From Stictocephala bisonia (taxonomy: Eukaryota; Arthropoda; Insecta; Hemiptera; Membracidae): a DNA stretch of 64,000 bases. Positions 57,801 through 64,000 of this stretch are shown here, piece by piece; within the stretch, counting starts at the first letter, position 1; every line of letters begins with the position of its first letter. The DNA lies in NCBI GenBank assembly GCA_035578905.1, contig JAQJVL010002640.1, positions 24,258 to 88,257 of the forward strand, written 5' to 3'. Below the pieces are notes generated by a model. The model was not told where the DNA came from. It made no database searches and worked only from the letters and a program-made list of their open reading frames with translations. The position numbers and the translations under genes were made by a program.

Positions 57801-58096
57801 TGTAAATTTTTACCATCAAACATTACTAATTGCTGGAGTGTTAGATTCATTTCTACTATAAAATTATAATCCCTTTCAGTATGAAGACCTTAAAAATTAA
57901 TAAAAGTTAGTTTTTTGTTTAGTTTGCACTAGTTTATTTTTTATATCCTGCAAGCTAAATATATATGTCAGATAAGTGAAAATCTATTTGGCATATTCTT
58001 TTAATCTATACACAATTATGATTGATTTCAGGTGTCATATTCCTCCAATTCAAAGCTAGATCTGCTGCTGCTCCTAAAGTTGCCATGATGAAGTAA
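35062..58096 (+). CDS. NAGA-like: Alpha-N-acetylgalactosaminidase/alpha-galactosidase (GH27), eight exons, complete
   Basis: join(35062..35219,36179..36353,42009..42278,43918..44079,46669..46866,50221..50385,53131..53206,58032..58096): 1,269 nt, 422 residues, every junction GT-AG and in phase. Residues 1-19 are a signal peptide ([19 protein letters not shown]). The GH27 (beta/alpha)8 barrel follows with [15 protein letters not shown] (26-40), [25 protein letters not shown], the nucleophile in KLDGC (Asp158) and the acid/base in WNDPDM (Asp252). The C-terminal beta domain has [10 protein letters not shown], then a variable tail. The loop CSWPVY (189-194) has Ser190 where alpha-galactosidase A has Glu, the mark of enzymes accepting N-acetylgalactosamine; Val193 replaces the usual NAGA Ala. 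Family members remove terminal alpha-linked GalNAc or galactose from glycoconjugates, normally in lysosomes or secreted into gut or saliva. N-glycosylation sites include N-A-T, N-K-T, N-F-T and N-V-T. The gene seems intact. Substrate preference is inferred. Confidence 0.93.
35220..36178 (+). other. GH27 intron 1
   Basis: 959 bp of AT-rich sequence; no embedded element recognised. Confidence 0.7.
36179..36353 (+). CDS. NAGA-like: GH27 gene exon 2
   Basis: Acceptor TTTTCCAG, then [20 protein letters not shown] and [18 protein letters not shown] to LADY. The donor is TAT|GTAAGC. It holds the substrate-binding I-D-D-C-W motif and the DPDRFPSGI stretch typical of GH27. Confidence 0.92.
36767..38797 (-). 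mobile_element. Full-length Tigger/pogo-type DNA transposon
   Basis: The left end CAGTAGAACCCCGTTAATC (36767) and right end GATTAACGAGGTTCTACTG (to 38797) are inverted repeats of the classic Tigger sequence, flanked on both sides by the TA target duplication (36765-36766 and 38798-38799). The 2.03-kb interior holds a transposase gene on the minus strand with several disabling changes. Inserted in intron 2 of the GH27 gene, opposite to its transcription. Confidence 0.88.
37045..38529 (-). pseudogene. Tigger/pogo transposase (CENP-B HTH plus DDE_1), decayed
   Basis: It begins at 38529 with MSNKLKHTT, then an in-frame stop. It resumes [20 protein letters not shown] and [18 protein letters not shown], the CENP-B-type N-terminal helix-turn-helix. 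The DDE_1 catalytic core is recognisable in broken frames: [10 protein letters not shown] near 38,000, [17 protein letters not shown] near 37,890, [12 protein letters not shown] near 37,680, and [17 protein letters not shown] near 37,590. The acidic C-terminal tail runs through 37475-37045. The N-terminal stop and frameshifts make it a pseudogene. These enzymes cut and paste at TA sites. Confidence 0.8.
41328..41744 (+). repeat. 139-bp tandem repeat, three copies
   Basis: A unit beginning GTTTTAATTAAATGTGTTGT starts at 41328, 41467 and 41606, so the period is exactly 139 bp. Copies are nearly identical (the first differs by a TGTCAATAG/TGTAAATAG change), indicating a very recent triplication or a recently homogenised array within intron 2. 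Confidence 0.9.
42009..42278 (+). CDS. NAGA-like: GH27 gene exon 3 (catalytic nucleophile)
   Basis: Acceptor TTCTAG. It encodes residues 112-201, including [35 protein letters not shown] with nucleophile Asp158, and the specificity loop CSWPVY. The donor is AGC|GTAAAT. Confidence 0.93.
42920..43606 (+). mobile_element. piggyBac deletion derivative with TTAA duplication
   Basis: CACGTTCAGTGC at 42920 is perfectly inverted at the right end (GCACTGAACGTG, ending 43606). Both sides carry the piggyBac target TTAA (42916-42919 and 43607-43610). At 687 bp it lacks the DDE catalytic region and is non-autonomous. Confidence 0.85.
43200..43433 (+). pseudogene. piggyBac transposase N-terminal remnant
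   Basis: The frame [20 protein letters not shown] continues as an Asp/Glu/Ser-rich leader and ends [11 protein letters not shown] ... PIDWFSSI. This matches the acidic N terminus and P-x-D-W/F-F entry motif of piggyBac transposases. It stops there, and the following sequence (about 43,434-43,540) continues similar residues in another frame. The catalytic domain is absent. Confidence 0.6.
43918..44079 (+). CDS. NAGA-like: GH27 gene exon 4 (acid/base)
   Basis: Acceptor TTAACAG. It encodes [15 protein letters not shown] and ends [11 protein letters not shown] with acid/base Asp252. The donor ATG|GTCAGT is not the strongest consensus, but phase and homology are unambiguous. Confidence 0.92.
44900..45580 (-). 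pseudogene. DDE_1 (Tigger/jerky-type) transposase C-terminal fragment
   Basis: In minus-strand order, 45,580-45,362 contains [20 protein letters not shown] and [12 protein letters not shown] (third-Asp region, Asp replaced by Glu). 45,381-45,118 contains [20 protein letters not shown], then [17 protein letters not shown]. These are the terminal motifs of DDE_1 transposases. The N-terminal domain and element ends were not found. It differs in sequence from the Tigger copy at 36.8 kb, so it is another family. Confidence 0.7.
45750..45815. repeat. (AT)n microsatellite
   Basis: About 65 bp of uninterrupted AT dinucleotides, preceded by shorter TA-rich sequence from 45,734. Confidence 0.9.
45816..46370 (+). 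repeat. Interspersed repeat of the CTAGCTGTACCTGCCCGC type
   Basis: It starts ACTAGCTGTACCTGCCCGCT directly after the AT tract and ends GACAGACAAACATACATTGG, then ATAGATATAGAT. An AT-microsatellite start and ATAGAT end around a conserved GC-rich core is a layout I associate with a widespread arthropod repeat, but I cannot name the family. No coding capacity. Confidence 0.45.
46669..46866 (+). CDS. NAGA-like: GH27 gene exon 5
   Basis: Acceptor TGTTACAG, then [33 protein letters not shown] and [15 protein letters not shown]. The donor is ACG|GTACGA. These are among the most conserved GH27 segments. Confidence 0.93.
46867..50220 (+). other. GH27 intron 5
   Basis: 3,354 bp; contains the hAT-like element at 47343-48956. 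The rest is AT-rich without genes. Confidence 0.6.
47343..48956. mobile_element. hAT-like non-autonomous transposon, 8-bp target duplication
   Basis: CATACTTGGGA at 47343 is inverted at the right end (TCCCAAGTATG, to 48956). AGTAGAAC is duplicated on both sides (47335-47342 and 48957-48964), the 8-bp signature of hAT elements. Subterminal regions are packed with AGTTAA-type repeats (for example AAGTTAATCAAAGTTAAAT on the left and AAGTTAAAAAGTTAATAG on the right), typical transposase-binding arrays. 1,614 bp. A minus-strand frame at 48553-48792 is not recognised. Confidence 0.8.
50221..50385 (+). CDS. NAGA-like: GH27 gene exon 6 (C-terminal beta domain)
   Basis: Acceptor CATTTTAG, then [34 protein letters not shown] and [19 protein letters not shown]. 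The donor is TTT|GTGAGT. The W-x-R-P and A-F-x-N-R elements mark the GH27 C-terminal domain. Confidence 0.9.
50386..53130 (+). other. GH27 intron 6
   Basis: 2,745 bp; contains a second hAT-like element (51378-51948). The rest is AT-rich. A short inverted repeat ACACAGAAAT/ATTTCTGTGT lies near 52,741-52,771. Confidence 0.6.
51378..51948. mobile_element. Second hAT-like non-autonomous transposon
   Basis: The left end CAGGGCCAAATTTATC and the right end GGAAATCCAGCCCTG are imperfect inverted repeats of the hAT CAGGG type. CTTGTGGC is duplicated at 51370-51377 and 51949-51956. 571 bp with no transposase. GC-rich ends and no AGTTAA arrays make it a different family from the element in intron 5. 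Confidence 0.85.
53131..53206 (+). CDS. NAGA-like: GH27 gene exon 7
   Basis: Acceptor TTTTCCAG, encoding [20 protein letters not shown], then RVKPSG. The donor AGTG|GTAAGT splits a Gly codon. Only 76 bp and below ORF-finder limits. Confidence 0.88.
54377..55641. mobile_element. 1.27-kb structure bounded by 51-bp inverted repeats, unidentified
   Basis: 54377-54427 and 55591-55641 are inverted copies, 45 of 51 positions identical by hand alignment (shared AAGTTTGAACAAACACTGCA). Inside lie a sequence with AATCGAAACGTT-like and CCTTTTTCAAGTGC motifs (about 54,650-54,690) and a 36-bp minisatellite flanked by its own inverted repeat. No transposase frame. It could be a foldback or MITE-like DNA element; target duplication not resolved and the true ends may extend beyond the aligned arms. 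Confidence 0.45.
55187..55379. repeat. 36-bp minisatellite, four units, inside an 18-bp inverted repeat
   Basis: Units starting CACCTGCCCGCTCATACACT lie at about 55221, 55257, 55293 and 55329, with several substitutions between units. The array is framed by AGTGAGGATGATACAATC (55187-55204) and its perfect reverse complement (55362-55379), and CAATCCAAATG is also mirrored. Because 36 is a multiple of three, both strands show spurious open frames with 12-residue repeats; these are not genes. Confidence 0.85.
56461..57113. mobile_element. piggyBac-like MITE with TTAA flanks
   Basis: TTAACACATTCGCTG at 56457 and CAGTGTATGTGTTAA ending 57117 are imperfect inverted repeats including TTAA on both sides. 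The 653-bp interior has GC-rich ends, an AT-rich core and no transposase. It resembles the intron-3 piggyBac element only in end layout (CAC...CTG), so it is a separate family. Confidence 0.65.
57200..57780 (+). mobile_element. Probable Penelope-like element 3' fragment (GIY-YIG remnant)
   Basis: The frame at 57231-57479 contains [20 protein letters not shown] and later [13 protein letters not shown]. The preceding VGQSS-like residues (57,235-57,245, other frame) fit the order G-Q-S/T ... F-x-x-R-I-x-E-H-K of GIY-YIG endonuclease domains at the C terminus of Penelope-like retroelements. LPKRW and other residues follow to about 57,700, where CCAAGGGCGAAACGTG occurs. Heavily degraded; assignment by motif order only. 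Confidence 0.4.
58032..58096 (+). CDS. NAGA-like: GH27 gene exon 8 (terminal)
   Basis: Acceptor GATTTCAG, completing Gly402 and encoding [20 protein letters not shown] followed by TAA at 58094-58096. The match to the family's last strand (G-V-x-x-L/F-x-F/L) and the correct phase support it. A canonical AATAAA was not found immediately after the stop. Confidence 0.85.
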
Positions 58097-58301
58097 TATC
58101 ATATGGTGCATATTTCATACTATGCATATCCTCTGTCCTGATTATATATTTTAAGTGCCATTTACATAGTTTTATGTGCCATTTTATATTGAAAAAATAA
58201 TAATTAAAATCAAAACCATACATCAGAGTCAATATTGTCTTTATTGTACCTTTCTTGCTTTAATATGTCTAATAATGCAGATGTAGTTACTATACTATTT
58301 A
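58097..58301 (+). other. 3' flank of the GH27 gene
   Basis: Expected 3' UTR. AT-rich, with AAAAAATAATAATT near 58,193 but no canonical AATAAA seen. Confidence 0.35.
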
Positions 58302-58720
58302 CAGTACAACCTCGGTTATCTGGCCTAATGTGGCGAAGAACAAGCCGGATACGATTAAAGCCGGATAAAACAGTCATAAATAACTTGGTTTTATTGGAGA
58401 AACATGTTTAGTAACTGATAACAGATAGTACATGTAAGCAAAGCGCCTACAATTGCATGTGACGCAACACGTTCTGCAGCAATTGTAATGAAACAAACTA
58501 TGTTTATCACAATCGCCATCTTTGACGTGCTTGGTGTGTGAGTGTAAGTAAAATGAACTGTTCCACTTCCCTTACTCGCTAAATGGACTCTTCCAGCCAG
58601 CCACACTGAACAAAAGTAAACAACATTGCCAGCTTGGATCTTCAGGCGCATTATTAAATTATTACCCAGTAACAAGCGACCGCTTGTTGAGAGAGGGTGA
58701 CTAGTCATTACAGTGTTTGC
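58302..58720. mobile_element. Tigger/pogo-like terminal sequence, one end only
   Basis: CAGTACAACCTCGGTTATCT at about 58,302 followed by GGCCTAATGTGG and AAGCCGGATA repeats is a pogo/Tigger-style end. No matching inverted end was found downstream, and the interior to about 58,720 has no transposase motif I can recognise. Probably a truncated copy. Confidence 0.45.
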
Positions 58721-59860
58721 AGTTTGTGAAATTCAACACCGAAACACTTTTGTATGACATTTGCGTTTCAAAACTAAAATGTGCTTAAGATTAATCGCAA
58801 TTTTATCTTGTAAATAATTTTTATTGTTTATAAGCAATTGGCTTTGGGAAAGAAGGGGTGAGGATTGTAATGAGGGATTTCCCCACAGCAAATGTTGCTT
58901 ATGCTATTTTTGGAAACATTGGCCTGGAGTTTTGGTAGATCAAACAGTTGCAATAAGATTGTGTCACCATTCTGTGTGCGTTAGTATGAGTTTTTCTAGT
59001 ATACTGTATTGTGTACTGTTTGACATTTTTATTTACTGTATGTTCTAAAATTAAATCAAATTAATAATATTTTGATTGTTTTTCTTTCTATTATGTAACA
59101 AGGCCTTAACTAAGAGGCCAACAGTATTTCAATTTTTACTTTTGTTAAAAAAAGTTTTACTTTTACAAGTTTTATTTTATAAAATGAATACTAAATATTT
59201 TGCTAAACCCTTACAGCTTAGTACTAAACAATCCATTCATTATGTAGTTCCCTCAAAGCATAACCACAATACTCGGTGCTTAATAAGTTTGCAAGAAAAA
59301 TATTATAACATTTTAGATTTAATTTACTAAGTAAAGAAGTACTGATAAGAGTAAAAGATCTTTGTTGGTGAGATGTATGAGCTTGCACTTTCACTGGTTT
59401 CTTATCTTATATCCAACTGTTCTCGCTCGCCCCACCACTTTACCTATCTTCATGTCACCTTCTCAGAGATGTGCCTCCAGTTTGGGAACCTTACCTTAGA
59501 AGATAACCACTAGCATAGTAAGCTACATAGGCTTTTTCATTGTAAACAAAGGGTTTTTCATATTACTCCAGAATTTGATTTGTTACTTGGAGAAAACGTT
59601 TGCATTGAAGATACTTTTTTTACTATTTCTGCATGTAAATGACATTTTGAGACAAAGATTGTCTCATCATATATTTTTCACTACTACAATATAGTTTTAA
59701 AGTACATTTGTTTATCTTTAAGTAAATTTAGAATGTTCTTGAATGTATTGAAATTTTTACTTATATTTTGATTGCAAGTATTTAAAATAATTAAATTTGA
59801 TTTACTTTAAGTTATTTTTTAATGTTCTTTAATTTTTTGGAATTTTTACTTATATTTTGA
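58721..59860. other. AT-rich stretch with a local duplication, no gene supported
   Basis: A segment with TTTTTACTTATATTTTGATTG occurs twice (about 59,753 and 59,842) as an 85-90 bp tandem duplication. Frames at 58,824 and 59,076 have no family resemblance. Confidence 0.35.
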
Positions 59861-59908
59861 TTGCAAGTCTTTAAACTAATTTTACCTTTTAGTTTAGAAG
59901 TCAGTAAA

Positions 59909-60112
59909 ATGCCTTTTGATTGTATAATGAACTTAGAACATCTTGTAGTAAGTGGGCATAATGTTCCCTTCAAAGTTTTGAAGATTGTTGGTGACGGGAT
60001 GTGTTTATTTTGTACTCTGTCCCAACTGTTGTACGGTGATATATCAAAGGCTAATGACATTCGAAACAACTTTTTTCTCCATGTATGTAACAACTGGAAT
60101 TGGTTTCAGTGA
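59909..60112 (+). pseudogene. OTU-type cysteine protease domain fragment
   Basis: The frame reads VPFKVLKIVGDGMCLFCTLS, then QLLYGD ... NDIRNNFFLHVCNNWNWF. This is the N-terminal half of an OTU domain: G-D-G-x-C-L-F with the catalytic Asp and Cys, L-Y-G, I-R and the H-V-x-x-N-W helix. A stop follows at 60,110; the next frame continues DLLADIAAVSLEQR, and the catalytic His part is missing. OTU domains occur in host deubiquitinases and in proteins of some arthropod Helitron and other elements. In this repeat-rich setting a transposon origin is likely. Confidence 0.55.
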
Positions 60113-60379
60113 CTTGTTGGCAGATATTGCAGCCGTGTCCCTGGAACAAAGACTGGTCAGCTTTAGAAATTTAAGGTCTCTTCTGATGAAGAAACAAACC
60201 CTAGGGCTATTGCAACAAACCTCATACATCAGATTACATTTAGCAGTGCCGAGCCCCATCACTCTCCCTCCAACGATCTATGGCTCTTGAATAAGGGCAA
60301 CTCTTACGTCATTAGAGAGGATCTTCTGGCAGAGCGTGGCTGTGGCCGCTCTTGAGTGATGGGGGTTTAAGCTGTAGAA

Positions 60380-62321
60380 CTGCCATTACTTCCATGGGGG
60401 CTTGAGTCCCCCCGTAGGCTTGAATGTTATCCTCTCCAACCCCAGAAAGGGCCGTATTGAGAGGACATTCAGCCTAAGGGAGTCCTCATCAACCATGATC
60501 ACTAGGAATTTGGGCTTTGAGAGCTCCCAACAACCACCTAGTGCTCAGTGTTCAGCTGATTTTGCTGCTTCGGACCCGAAAGGACCTCAGCTTTAGTCAT
60601 AGTGTAAGTTGTTTTTTAAATGAATTTGGTTAGTTTCACTATCTTAAACCTTTTCTTGGCCAGTCCAAACTTCAGTTGTTCATCCTCGAAAGGGCTCATA
60701 TCTGACACCTGGTTTTCTAGCCATTCCTTGGTCATAGCATCGGCACAACCAACCACGACCGCTTCAGCCTCAACATGGCAACTTGTGACGTTGATGTTTG
60801 ATCCCTTAACCCTTTGAGTACCAACGTCTGAGAAAACCCAACGTCCTACTAGGAGGGCGTGTAAAAAAAGTGTAATATATTATTAATTATGAGGCTATAC
60901 TTTGTTAAACTAGTTGTAAATGTAATCACTAAAGATAAATATTTTTATAAATAAATTGATAGTGCATGGTCATAATAATATATAGTACATTAAATAATTC
61001 ATATGGTCATAGCAACGTCATGAGCTTTTGTTAATCAGCTGTTGCATTGACTTATTCGTGTTACCTTGTTTATTCGTAGCTTTACATTTTGATCTAGTTT
61101 GTTTTGGTGTTTTAATATTGTTACCTTTATATTTGTGACTCAGTAAGAGAAAAAGAAAAAATCCAATTTATTTGTTAAAAGGGCTTCATCCTAACTGTCT
61201 ACCATTTCATTAGTGTCTTTTTTAAATTTTTTACCTAAATTTATAAAATAATCGAAAAGTATATGTAAATATTGTTTTATTTTTATGAAACTAAGAACAG
61301 CGTTATTCAAAATATGCCTAGAAAGATTAATTGTAAAGAATATTTCACTTTTGTTTAAGTTATTATATGGCAAATAAAAAATGGAAAATTTTAACAAATT
61401 GAAAAAAAGAGAAAGAAAATCTTTATTTTTGTAGATAAAAGTTTAAATTGTTGTGTCTATGTACAAAAATATGTCCATTTTTGAAAAAAAATCAGCTAAT
61501 AGTGTGAGGATTTTTTTGTACTGGACTAAATGTTAATCAAACTTGAAAAATTATCCATTATTTTTGTAAATAAAAGTTTTTCTTAATTTAAAAATGTGCT
61601 TTTTATCGGCATGATACTATAAATATTATTTTTAGTTAGGGCATAGTTTTATAAAAAAAAAAATTAATTTATACTGAGAAATAACAAAGTTATATAGGTT
61701 TTTCTAAACAGATGCAAAACTGTTAATTTCGGCCTGGGCTTTCTCGCACTACTACATAGCGTCGAGACTGAGCTTTCTTGCCTAACAACGGCCAGCTTCT
61801 CCACTAGCAACCTCTCAGCAAAGGACTCTGTGACACTTGCCGCTTAGCCCTCTTGTTCTCGCCTCCACCTGTTCGAACCTTTATCCGGTGTCAGTTGCGA
61901 ACGCAAGCTTTTCACACTGGGATCTATGGAAGCGACAGAGGATGAAGCCTGCTCGCTGGTTTTGGAGGTTGCTTCCAAGTTGGCTGTCTTGTCATCTTGG
62001 CCCCCAGAGGTGCCAGACATACTTGACAGCTTGTTCCTCCCAAGCTTGTTGCCTCCCCACTTTCGAAAGGATTCTCTCACCCGTGGCAAGAGCCTCCACC
62101 TTTCGGAGTTGACCTCAGGGGATCTTCTTCTTGGGTGAACCGCTAGTATCCATCTTGTGGAGATTTTCCTGAGAACTCTCGTCCCCAGACCGAAGCAGTG
62201 CATCCTCCTCTCCTGCAGGCAGGACCGGTGCTGGAGGGGACAAGTTGAGGTTGTCCATGAGTAGGCATTCGGAAGTTAACCCACCTGTTAACAAATCAAT
62301 TGTATCAGTTTCAGCTTTCAT
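60380..62321 (-). pseudogene. DUF4780-type retrotransposon ORF1, split by an AT-rich insertion
   Basis: On the minus strand, 62,321-61,844 gives a Ser/Gly/Lys-rich N-terminal region in two frames (SSQENLHKMDTSGSPKKK; GTSGGQDDKTANLE). After a 0.9-kb AT-rich interruption (about 60,810-61,700) the frame resumes at about 60,800 with EAEAVVVGCADAMTKEWLEN and QLKFGLAKKRFKIVKLTKFI. It then gives MTKAEVLSGPKQQNQLNTEH (about 60,600) and VDEDSLRLNVLSIRPFLGLE, RITFKP (about 60,500-60,420). The V-V-x-G-x-x-x-A-M-T-K-E-W-L-E core and the VDEDSL ... FLGLERITF end are the DUF4780 pattern found in insect retrotransposon ORF1-like proteins. Several frameshifts and stops. Confidence 0.5.
60810..61700. other. 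AT-rich insertion inside the DUF4780 frame
   Basis: This 0.9-kb block starts at CCTTAACCCTTTGAGTACCA and has no coding content. A TTAA occurs at each edge, but the ends are not inverted repeats, so its nature is unresolved. Confidence 0.35.
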
Positions 62322-63063
62322 ACAATCCCCATGAGTACCGAGTTTTTTAGGTCTGTTCCCACCAAATCCGAGTCGGGGATAAGGCTACTTATGACTGGGT
62401 GTCGCCAGGTTCCCAGAAGCTCCGTCTCAACACTATAGAATCCTGGACCTACTCAGCCTTCTCTATGGGTCGCTTAATACCTTGGCTTGGGCTTGATGCA
62501 ATTTGAACGCCATGGCATGAGTTCCGCTAATGGATCTTTTTGACATAACTGGTGCTATACTGATAGCGCTGCTGCCCACTACCAGAGAGCCATTTTCAGA
62601 GCTCTAGCCTAGATTTACTATTTATTATAAACTAAGGCTCAGTAACTAAGCTAACCTATAGGTTACATTTGTTTCTCATAAAAAGCCGATTGACATGAAA
62701 GGCTCAGTAAATAAGCTAACCTATAGGTTACATTGTTTCTCATAAAAAGCCGATTGACATGAATATAGTCTATTCATAGTATCAAAAACATAATGTTTAG
62801 AATATCAGAATCAGAATGCTTTACTAACCAAAAGAACAATACTGTTATAAGGCAAGTCAAATATTAATAGCTAAAGATATAGTTTAAATAAACATTTAAC
62901 TAATACATTTTTCCAGTTTAGAGGTTTATATTGTAAAATAGAATAGAATAGAGAAATCTTTATTCATGATCATTAAGAACAGAATATTTGTCACAAGATA
63001 ATAGTAAAAGATTGAAATTGGTCCCATAATAAAAGAACAGAAAGTTTAAACAAAAGTTAAAAA
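62322..63063. repeat. Spacer with a 65-bp tandem duplication
   Basis: A unit of about 65 bp (GGCTCAGTAACTAAGCTAAC, CTATAGGTTACAT, then AAAAAGCCGATTGACATGAA) occurs at about 62,636 and again at about 62,701 with two small differences. Each unit contains the palindrome AACCTATAGGTT. No gene. Confidence 0.75.
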
Positions 63064-64000
63064 TTAATTGTCTAGGCTGCAATGTAATTCTTTCATGCTG
63101 TAGATGGACTTCTTCATCGGCCAGTCATGTAGTTGCCTTTTCATTGTCTTCAGATTACAGCTTTTGATGTTCTTGGTAAGTGTGTTAAAAAGCTTAGCTC
63201 CGGCAAACGATGGCTTTTTGGTGGAGATAGTGGTTCTGTGAGCTGGAAGGTGATATGCCTGAGCTCCTCTAGTTTGATGAGTATGCACCTCTTCATTTCT
63301 CAACAAGTTTTATTTTTATGCATACATAATTACCTCTATTATAATATAATAGAGGTAATTATGTATAATATCTATAGATTTAGGTAACTGTGAGGATTTC
63401 TAGGTCTTTGAAAGCTTCTCTGTAGTTGTCAAGGTTAGAGAGGTCAGCCATAACTCTTATTGCTCGCTTTTGAAGAATTAATATCCTTTGGATATTGCCA
63501 ATGGAAGATCCACCCCATAGAGTGATTCCATATCGAAGATGAGAATCAAAAATGGCAAAATAGGCAAGCCTTAAGGCAGATGGCATGCCAGTTGCTTTAA
63601 TTCTTTTCAGGGCAAAGATGGCACAGCTTTGTTTTCCAATTCCATGACAGACTTTGGTCAAGAAACATGTCTAGATGTTTTAGTTTATCTACTCTCTCCA
63701 AATCAGGTGGTCCTGTTATGTGATCTGTATGCCTTCCCATTACAAGGAGCTTGGTTTTTGATGGATTAAACACCAGGTCATTATTTAAATAGTATTGCTG
63801 TGCTAAGCTAACTGAAATGTAAGTGTTGATTTCCAGTGGTTCTACTGATTTGTTGAAAGTAATGAGTGCAGTATCATCTGCATACAAGACGGGGGTGACT
63901 ATAGGTGTCAAGTTTTCCAGGGAGGTCGCTTGTAAGCAATATGAACAAAACAGGGCCCAACACTGACCCTTGTGCGACTCCTCTTATAATATTCTGTGGA
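63064..64000 (-). mobile_element. LINE reverse transcriptase, C-terminal part, running off the window
   Basis: On the minus strand from the window edge: GVAQGSVLGPVLFILLTSDL (about 63,980-63,920), a frameshift, then LYADDTALITFNKS (catalytic YADD, about 63,880), NDLVFNPSKTKLLVMGRHTD and DLERVDKLKHLDMFLDQSLS. After another shift come ATGMPSALRLAYFAIFDSHL, RYGITLWGGS and LILQKRAIRVMADL. Finally 63,306-63,064 gives VHTHQTRGAQ ... FAGAKLFNTLTKNIKS. This is the standard RT and C-terminal order of Jockey/CR1-group LINEs. Three or more frameshifts; inactive. The 5' part lies beyond position 64,000. Confidence 0.75.
63322..63366. repeat. 45-bp perfect hairpin inside the LINE
   Basis: ATACATAATTACCTCTATTA plus T forms a 21-bp arm, a 3-base AAT loop separates it from its exact reverse complement, and the hairpin interrupts the RT C-terminal frame. 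It looks like a templated inverted duplication. Confidence 0.85.

Larger units (their letters stand above)
53207..58031 (+). other. GH27 intron 7
   Basis: 4,825 bp carrying the inverted-repeat structure (54377-55641), the piggyBac-like MITE (56461-57113) and a probable Penelope-like fragment (57,200-57,780). The first 1.1 kb is AT-rich with nothing recognised. Confidence 0.6.

Noticed and set aside
60807..61725. piggyBac insertion with TTAA at both edges in the DUF4780 frame
   Set aside because: The inner ends are not inverted repeats of each other and the right TTAA is one of many in AT-rich DNA.

Overview
This is a repeat-rich, AT-rich eukaryotic nuclear window. Spliced genes with GT-AG introns, dense non-LTR retrotransposons and several DNA-transposon superfamilies point to an insect. 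A hemipteran (planthopper or leafhopper type) is my guess from the style of the repeats, not something the sequence proves. Only two host genes can be supported.

Host genes. (1) On the minus strand, a CFAP97/Hemingway-like gene has a large coding exon at 7379-8437 and, after a 4-kb intron, a 16-codon terminal exon at 3353-3403. (2) On the plus strand, a complete eight-exon glycoside hydrolase family 27 gene (alpha-N-acetylgalactosaminidase/alpha-galactosidase) spans 35062-58096. Its 422-residue product has a signal peptide, both catalytic aspartates and an NAGA-like specificity loop. Its introns hold most of the DNA transposons in the window.

Layout. 1-1,100 looks like unreliable sequence at a contig end. 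1.1-9.4 kb is the CFAP97 locus with a SINE-like repeat. 9.4-22.2 kb is a graveyard of LINEs: a Jockey-like RT fragment, a CR1/Jockey-type element with a PHD-finger ORF1 and a broken ORF2, a small DUF4817 transposon with terminal inverted repeats, an inverted Jockey gag, and a second PHD-finger ORF1 joined to a 3' UTR. 22.3-28 kb holds two inverted copies of a non-autonomous DNA transposon. They flank a region with a recurring GC-rich motif (GTTACGGACGGGACA) and short coding-like remnants. 28-30.6 kb has an old RT remnant. 30.75-33.88 kb is a near-intact RTE-like LINE with a long uninterrupted endonuclease-RT frame, a 12-bp target duplication and an (ACTT)n tail. 35-58.1 kb is the GH27 gene. 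Its introns carry a full-length Tigger/pogo element, a 139-bp triplication, a piggyBac deletion derivative, a second Tigger-type transposase fragment, two hAT-like elements with 8-bp duplications, a 1.27-kb inverted-repeat structure enclosing a 36-bp minisatellite, a piggyBac-like MITE and a probable Penelope-like tail. 58.3-64 kb has a Tigger-like end, an OTU-protease fragment, a disrupted DUF4780 retrotransposon ORF1 and a LINE RT running off the window end.

No bacterial-style system, CRISPR array or rRNA gene was found, and I recognised no tRNA by eye. The least explained signals are the recurring GTTACGGACGGGACA motif (24.4-26.7 kb), the 1.27-kb inverted-repeat structure in GH27 intron 7, the paired 16-bp palindromes at 17.67 kb, and two short exon-like frames (24.1 and 34.3 kb).
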